Assembly: GCA_003157315.1 (NCBI GenBank)
Contig: PMJE01000212.1
Coordinates: 6,935-18,086, forward strand
Direction: 5' to 3'
DNA from: Myxococcales bacterium
GTDB lineage: Bacteria > Myxococcota > Polyangia > Fen-1088
DNA: 11,152 nucleotides
Below, piece by piece: positions 6,766 to 11,152 of the stretch; the stretch's first letter is position 1, and the number at the start of each line of letters is the position of its first letter. A program made the translations under genes and the position numbers. Below the pieces are notes generated by a model. It had not been told where the DNA came from, searched no databases, and saw nothing but the letters and a program-made list of their open reading frames with translations.

Positions 6766-7494
6766 ATGCGGGTGTGGGTCGGGACGAGCGGCTTCAGCTA
6801 CCCGCCCTGGCGTGGCTCGTTCTATCCGGAAAAGCTTCCGGCTGCCGACATGCTGGCTTTCTATGCGCAGCAGCTCCCGACCGTGGAGATCAACAACACC
6901 TTCTACCGCATGCCCACATCTGCCTTGCTCGAACGCTGGTCCGCCGCAACGCCAGCCGATTTCGTCTTCGCCCTCAAGTGCAGCCGACGCATCACCCACG
7001 AGCTGCGACTGCACGATGCGCAGAGTGCAGTGGAGCGCTTCGCCAGTGGGGCCGCTACCCTAGGCAGCAAGCTGGGCCCAGTGCTGTTCCAGTTGCCGCC
7101 CTGGCTGCACAAAGATCTGGAGCGACTGCAGGCATTCCTGACTGTGCTTGCACAAGCCGGGCATGGAATTCGTCCGGCCTTCGAGTTTCGGCACGCTTCG
7201 TGGTTCTCCGATGACGTGTACGCCACCTTGCGATCCGCTGGAGCCGCGCTGTGCATTGCCGAGGCGGAAAAGCTGGAAACGCCGCTGCAAGCCACGACAT
7301 CCTGGGGCTACTTGCGCTTGCGCCGAGAGGACTACACGCCCGCCGCGCTCGACGCCTGGGCTGAGCGCATTGCCGGCCAGCCCTGGGGCGAAGCCTATGT
7401 CTTCGTCAAACACGAAACCGCGGAGGCGGCCGTCCTGGCCCGACGCCTGCTGGCGGCGCTCGGAGCTTCCTCAACGGCCAAGGGCGGAACGTAG
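6766..7494 (+). CDS. DUF72 (YecE-like) TIM-barrel protein
   Basis: The 242-residue protein shows the DUF72 hallmarks in order: VWVGTSGFSYPPWRGSFYP at residues 3-21, AFYAQQLPTVEINNTFYRMP at 31-50, FVFALKCSRRITHE at 66-79, LGPVLFQLPPWL at 103-114, FEFRHASWF at 139-147, AYLRL-like WGYLRLRR at 180-187 and YVFVKHE at 211-217, where many relatives read a YVYFNND-type motif. Members fold as TIM barrels of unknown biochemical function. Position suggests a link to DNA-end repair: the gene lies 15 bp after ku and shares its transcript. That is guilt by association only. Its last 24 bp overlap the 3' end of the convergent Lgt-like fusion gene. Confidence 0.92.
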   Translation: MRVWVGTSGFSYPPWRGSFYPEKLPAADMLAFYAQQLPTVEINNTFYRMPTSALLERWSAATPADFVFALKCSRRITHELRLHDAQSAVERFASGAATLGSKLGPVLFQLPPWLHKDLERLQAFLTVLAQAGHGIRPAFEFRHASWFSDDVYATLRSAGAALCIAEAEKLETPLQATTSWGYLRLRREDYTPAALDAWAERIAGQPWGEAYVFVKHETAEAAVLARRLLAALGASSTAKGGT

Positions 7495-9480
7495 GTGAAG
7501 ACCGCCAAAACCTCCGGTGGAGGATGCGGCACCTTCCAGACCAAGCGCCAGACTCGGCGTGATGAAGATCTCGACTCCCGCGCCGGGACTGACATCAAAT
7601 AGATCGAAACGAGCACCGGGAAAGGCGTACGCCCCGACAAAGAGGCGCAAGAGCACATCGTCCGGGTGCTCAATGCGCTTACCGCGTGGAACCGCGAGGG
7701 AGACCCCGGCGTGCCCGGACTGATAACCAAGGAAGGACATGCGGTCCAGATAGCCGACGTCAAGGCCGACACTGGTGAAGCCGGCCCGCAAGTGGAATCC
7801 GGGAAAAAATGAGGCGCCGTGGTTGGGTGCGTAGCCACCCGCCAACCCGAGGCCGAACGCGACGTTTGGGTGTTCGTATTCGGCCCATGCCTGGGCGTAG
7901 TAGGAGGTTCGGCTGCCATCCTGTGAGCTGTTGGTGACCAAGGGATCGTCGGAGGTGACCGTAGTCTTCTCTGTCTCGCCAGCCACGCCGGCCCGACCTC
8001 CAATCCAGTAAACACTGTTTTCTGTGGCAGGGATTTCGCGTTCCACCTCGCCCCAGCCGCCGATCGCCTTGCGGTCGTACGCCGTGGTCGTGGTGTAGGT
8101 AGTACTGTTCCCTGAGCAACCCTCCGAATCCGACGAGCTGGTGCTCGGGTTATCTTCGGTCCGCTTGCTAGTGTCGGAGTACTTGGCCGCACCACCTGCC
8201 ACGCCTCCGCCCACCCAGGTTCGGCCGCGGAACACCCGTGCCGCTGGCTGGGCGGGTGGCTGGTTCGCGTCTGGAGAATGGGGCAGTCCGAGAAGATCCT
8301 CGCGCTGTTTGATTGTTCCGGGCGCCGTGTCCTGGTTTCCCACCCGGATGACCACGCCGCGCCTGTGGTCGACATCGTACAGCCATCCCCGCTTGGGTTC
8401 GCCCGCGCGCATGCCCAGCGTGGCGTGCTCCGAGTTTTCCAGGCGATCCGCCTCGGCGTATGCGCGGGTTTCCAGGCGAAGCCCCAACCCCAGCAAGAGG
8501 AAAGTCGCAAGCGCGTATCCAGCGCAAGTTCGGACGCGCAGACCGAGGGCAAAGCAGTGGGGGAAGGTCAAGGCGGGGACGCAGAAGGCCAGTGCCACCA
8601 GCAGGGCTCGGTGCAGGAAAACCGTCTGAGCCGAGTTGCTGAACCATCCGACCAGGCACAGGCCGAAATAGACCAACCAGAGCATCAATGGGTTTGCTTC
8701 GGCCGAAAGCGCCGCATCTGCCTGCCTGGCCAAGACAATCGCTCGCGCCCGTCGTTCGAGCAGCAGCCCCCCAAGTAGCGCGCCCAATGCACACCCGAGC
8801 AACGCCCACTGAAATATGTTGAACCCATGCCACTGCCCCAGCACGGACCACCACACGTTGATCATGGCGCGCTTGCCGTCGATGAAACCGCGCAGTCCTA
8901 GATCAAAGGCCGCGGTGAAGGCGAGCAGCGCGCCCTCAGAACGCAGACGCCGGATCAGCAGAAATCCCAGTGGCAGCCAAAGTAAGAGCCCGGCGCTCTC
9001 GTAGAGCGGGTAGGGGTGGACACCGAGCGCGCGGCTTGCGTTCGGTGCCAGCAGTCCCAATGCCTGGTGCAGAAAGTAGGCGGAGCTGGTCGAGTCGTAG
9101 TGCACGGCCCACGGCAGGTCGGTCAAGGTTCCGAAACAACAGCCGTTGAGCAAGCAGCCCCAGCGGCCGATGGCGACGAGGCCGGCGAGCCCCAAGGCAA
9201 GGGCCGCAGTGGGCGGGCGGCGCAGTCCCAGCAGCTTCTGCGCGAGAAGCCACAGCGCGATTCCGCCGCCAGCCGCGCCGAGCACGCTGGGCAGAAACGC
9301 GGTCCCCAGCGACAGCCCAGCCACAAAGGCCCCGGTTACCAGCGCAGAAGATCGCCACGGCCAGCCACGCCGCCGTCCCGACCAATACAGAATCGCAATC
9401 AGGACCAGAAACGGAGCCTGGCCGACCAGGGTCCACGTCCGAATCTCCCAGGCAGCAAAGTGTAGGTGGTGAATCGGCAT
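7471..9480 (-). CDS. Lgt-like membrane protein fused to a beta-rich, barrel-like C-terminal domain
   Basis: This is a 669-residue protein. Residues 1-245 resemble prolipoprotein diacylglyceryl transferase (Lgt), a polytopic inner-membrane enzyme. They contain hydrophobic segments at about 15-33, 45-80, 92-110, 160-176 and 222-242, the motif GRWGCLLNGCCFG at 105-117 (Lgt signature, Cys-rich variant), HPYPLYES at 155-162 (HPxxLYE motif) and LRGFIDGKR at 196-204, with Asp at the position of the usual RF..E glutamate. Residues 264-335 form a second bundle of about three membrane spans not expected in Lgt. Residues 336-415 are polar, and 440-470 form a Ser/Thr-rich linker. Residues 416-669 are Gly/aromatic-rich alternating strands (GGGVAGGAAKY, YYAQAWAEYEH, FGLGLAGGY, LRAGFTSVGLDVGYLD, LRLFVGAYAFPGARFDLF, GAGVEIFITPSLALGLEG), like a porin or surface-antigen barrel. 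Canonical Lgt has about 290 residues. The catalytic role is uncertain; an unrecognised frameshift fusing two genes is possible, but the frame is continuous. Confidence 0.72.
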   Translation of the reverse strand: MPIHHLHFAAWEIRTWTLVGQAPFLVLIAILYWSGRRRGWPWRSSALVTGAFVAGLSLGTAFLPSVLGAAGGGIALWLLAQKLLGLRRPPTAALALGLAGLVAIGRWGCLLNGCCFGTLTDLPWAVHYDSTSSAYFLHQALGLLAPNASRALGVHPYPLYESAGLLLWLPLGFLLIRRLRSEGALLAFTAAFDLGLRGFIDGKRAMINVWWSVLGQWHGFNIFQWALLGCALGALLGGLLLERRARAIVLARQADAALSAEANPLMLWLVYFGLCLVGWFSNSAQTVFLHRALLVALAFCVPALTFPHCFALGLRVRTCAGYALATFLLLGLGLRLETRAYAEADRLENSEHATLGMRAGEPKRGWLYDVDHRRGVVIRVGNQDTAPGTIKQREDLLGLPHSPDANQPPAQPAARVFRGRTWVGGGVAGGAAKYSDTSKRTEDNPSTSSSDSEGCSGNSTTYTTTTAYDRKAIGGWGEVEREIPATENSVYWIGGRAGVAGETEKTTVTSDDPLVTNSSQDGSRTSYYAQAWAEYEHPNVAFGLGLAGGYAPNHGASFFPGFHLRAGFTSVGLDVGYLDRMSFLGYQSGHAGVSLAVPRGKRIEHPDDVLLRLFVGAYAFPGARFDLFDVSPGAGVEIFITPSLALGLEGAASSTGGFGGLHLRSALGR

Positions 9481-9873
9481 GGGCTAGGCTTCCGATCAGT
9501 GTACATCGACCTAGCAAGCGCAGGGCCAGATCTGTGGCGGCCCGGTTCGCGCGCTGAAGTGGCCATGTCGAGGCGTTGCAGAGCCTGTCTTCCGGTAGAG
9601 AACTGACAGCGCCCGTGGGATCTTCACCACCCCGGCACACCGCCAGGACATGGCGACCATTGCGGCCCTGCGTGCGCTAACCAGAATCGCGTGGACCGCG
9701 GGTTGAAGTTAGCTGTTTCTCACAGAGACACTCCAGCCACAGAGCCGGACGAGAAACGGAAGGGCTAGCTCCAACTCATTCCTGATTGCTTCTTCTCATC
9801 CGATCTCTGAGTTCTCTGTGCCTCTGTGTGGAGTAGGTGACCAGCAACTGCGCGAGATCCCGTTTAGATGATC
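9481..9873. other. 393-bp intergenic region without a supported gene
   Basis: Between two minus-strand genes I find no ORF with recognisable similarity; frames entering here from either side are short or are shadows. The region should contain the promoter of the Lgt-like fusion gene near 9481-9560 (TACACT on the minus strand around 9499-9504 is a poor -10 candidate) and the end of the hydrolase transcript. Its only clear structure is the inverted repeat at 9721-9828. Confidence 0.6.
9721..9828. repeat. Long imperfect inverted repeat with CACAGAG arms (MITE/REP-like)
   Basis: The left arm 9721-9755 starts CACAGAGACAC and ends CGGACGAGAA. The reverse complement of the right arm (9828 down to 9793) starts CACAGAGGCAC and ends CGGATGAGAA. 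By hand alignment the matches are 10/11, then an unmatched 6-nt gap of equal length, 6/7 (CACAGAG against CTCAGAG), and 9/10, around a 37-nt central loop. Transcribed, it would fold into a long stem and could act as a terminator for the hydrolase gene at 9874 (minus strand). Similar CACAGAG/CTCTGTG-rich intergenic elements recur in environmental bacterial genomes as I recall, which suggests a mobile or REP-type element. No transposase is nearby. Confidence 0.55.
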
Positions 9874-11152
9874 TCACGGCACTGCCACAATGGGCAGCAC
9901 GACATGCGAGGGGTGCAGCCGATCGTGATGGATGCGGATCGTGGCTTTGCGAAAACCGGCCGCCGTGGTCTCGCTCTGCCCGCTTTGCAGGTTGCGGGAG
10001 AAGTCGGGAAAGAACGAACCGAAGACTTGCACGCGGATCTGGTGACCCTGCTTGTAAAGATTACTCGTCATGGGCCCACGCACGTCGATCTCGTAGATCC
10101 GGCCCGGCCGCAGCAACTGGCGGCCCTTTCCCTGGTCACGATAGCTGGCGCGCATCACGTCGGGACCGGGGCTCATGAGATTCCAGGCCGCGCCATCGGG
10201 TGCCAGGTCGTAGAGCCGCACCCACAGGTCAAGGTCGCGGCAGGTGCAACTGACGAAGACTTCCGCGTCGATGGGGCCGGTGACCTCGGTGTCTGCGGCT
10301 AGCGGCCCACTATCGAAGGTAAGCACGTCCTTGCGCAGGGCCAGCTCGCGGTAATCGTGCGCGCCCAGATCTTCGTACTTGTTCCTGACCGGGTGGCCGG
10401 GGTCGGAGACGAAGGCGCTCGACCCGCGGTTTTGGAAACTGCGCGTGAGCAACCCGACTTTCCCGGGCGCGGCCTGGTGCAGGTAGAAGCTGGTGCGGAC
10501 TGCGGCGGGCGGCCAGGCAAGAGCTTCTCGCCAAATGTCCGCGCCCATCACGTAGTAACGGACCGGGCTGCCGCGGTCCAGGGCCGCGCCGCGCAGGTGG
10601 TGGTCCATCCAATCGAGGACCAGGCCGTCGTAATCGATCTTCGCGTTGTCGGCGAAACGACGTTCACCGGCCGCCGCGCTTGCGGTTTCCTTCACCCCGT
10701 GGACCCAGGGTCCCAGAAGCAGCGCCACCTCTGCCGCCTGGCCGTGCCGAGCGGCCAGCAGTCCGTGAAAACCGGTCGTCGCACCTTCGGGCCCGTAGCC
10801 CTCGTCGTACCAACCCGACAGATTGAGAACCGCGGCTTGGGTCTTGCCGTACTTGGGGCGCAGATCGGCCCAGGCCCACCACGGGTCCTCCGGCGGGTGT
10901 TGCAACCATTCGTAGTAGAACGGGGCGACGTCACGTAGGGCGTCCATCCGGTCGAGAGGCAGCGCGCTCTGCATGCGCGGGCCCTCATTGTCCCACGTGG
11001 CAGCCGCCTCGTCATAGTTCGACGGCCCCGCCAGATGACCTCGGGCGCGCCGGTTCGGGGCAATGTCGTTCCAGGCCCACTCGATCCACGACATGTCGAA
11101 GGGCCCGTGCGCGTAGATCAGGTTTTCGTGCGACGCGAAGGTCATGGCTGGA
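9874..11152 (-). CDS. CocE/NonD-type serine hydrolase (5' end outside window)
   Basis: The frame stays open through the window's right edge; the ATG at 11143-11145 is probably internal, because the family's N-terminal part with the GxSYxG nucleophile serine is missing and the in-frame codons before it encode Pro-Ala. Counting from that ATG, 423 residues are visible. LSGWYDEGYGPE at 109-120 carries the likely catalytic Asp114, and LLLGPWVHG at 142-150 the catalytic His149, both as in X-Pro dipeptidyl peptidase/cocaine esterase-like alpha/beta hydrolases. WMDHHLRG at 179-186 is the usual end of the hydrolase fold. Residues about 190-420 form the C-terminal jelly-roll domain: VRYYVMG, TFDSGPLAADTEVTGPIDAEVFVS, WVRLYDLAPDG, LRPGRIYEIDVRG, HQIRVQVFGSFFPDFSRN. 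Such enzymes cleave acyl, ester or peptide bonds; the substrate cannot be inferred. The WAWNDIAP segment at 23-30 belongs to the cap region. Confidence 0.88.
   Translation of the reverse strand, partial: PAMTFASHENLIYAHGPFDMSWIEWAWNDIAPNRRARGHLAGPSNYDEAAATWDNEGPRMQSALPLDRMDALRDVAPFYYEWLQHPPEDPWWAWADLRPKYGKTQAAVLNLSGWYDEGYGPEGATTGFHGLLAARHGQAAEVALLLGPWVHGVKETASAAAGERRFADNAKIDYDGLVLDWMDHHLRGAALDRGSPVRYYVMGADIWREALAWPPAAVRTSFYLHQAAPGKVGLLTRSFQNRGSSAFVSDPGHPVRNKYEDLGAHDYRELALRKDVLTFDSGPLAADTEVTGPIDAEVFVSCTCRDLDLWVRLYDLAPDGAAWNLMSPGPDVMRASYRDQGKGRQLLRPGRIYEIDVRGPMTSNLYKQGHQIRVQVFGSFFPDFSRNLQSGQSETTAAGFRKATIRIHHDRLHPSHVVLPIVAVP

Noticed and set aside
5746..7014. 422-codon open frame on the - strand across ku and the start of the DUF72 gene
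   Set aside because: It is antisense to two well-supported genes; the Arg/His/Leu-rich translation shows no family motifs.
7395..8552. 385-codon open frame on the - strand overlapping the Lgt-like fusion gene
   Set aside because: It overlaps the beta-rich domain in another frame. Its Arg/Ser/Pro-rich composition is typical of an out-of-frame translation.
8936..9640. 234-codon open frame on the - strand across the Lgt-like N-terminus
   Set aside because: It is out of frame with the Lgt motifs GRWGC and HPYPLYE and has no similarity of its own.
1..11152. CRISPR arrays, tRNA or rRNA genes, insertion sequences
   Set aside because: I saw no regularly spaced repeats, no tRNA cloverleaf-type segments, no rRNA-like stretches and no transposase motifs in the gaps or frames.

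Overview
The window is GC-rich bacterial chromosomal DNA with long ORFs and short intergenic gaps. It reads as a diderm (Gram-negative-type) bacterium. LigD has the PE-LIG-POL domain order of the proteobacterial/acidobacterial form rather than the POL-first mycobacterial form, and one protein carries a beta-strand-rich tail resembling an outer-membrane barrel. My best guess is a Myxococcota, Acidobacteriota or related environmental lineage; nothing here fixes the taxon.

Region 1 (1-3273, + strand) looks accessory. It opens with the 3' part of an AbiEii-like nucleotidyltransferase gene cut by the window edge. Next is a decayed DUF6933-type gene with a frameshift and an internal deletion. Then comes a tight two-gene unit: an AlbA_2 (Schlafen-like) plus GHKL-ATPase protein starting at a TTG behind a perfect AGGAGG, and a ParA/MinD-type ATPase overlapping it by ATGA. 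No parB or parS-like partner is visible, so this pair is the best candidate for an undescribed (defence or regulatory) module.

Region 2 (3327-7494) is a bacterial non-homologous end-joining locus. ligD (- strand) and ku (+ strand) are divergent, separated by 67 bp that holds a perfect 15-bp dyad. A DUF72 gene follows ku by 15 bp with a strong ribosome binding site and is probably co-transcribed. LigD retains its phosphoesterase, ligase and polymerase active-site residues, and Ku retains its core and conserved C-terminal helix, so the repair system looks functional.

Region 3 (7471-9480, - strand) encodes an unusual 669-residue protein: an Lgt-like polytopic membrane domain, a second hydrophobic bundle, a Ser/Thr-rich linker and a Gly/aromatic beta-rich C-terminal domain. 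Its 3' end overlaps the convergent DUF72 gene by 24 bp.

Region 4 (9481-9873) has no recognisable gene but holds a long imperfect inverted repeat (about 9721-9828) rich in CACAGAG. Region 5 (9874 to the end, - strand) is the 3' portion of a CocE/NonD-type serine hydrolase gene whose start lies beyond the window.
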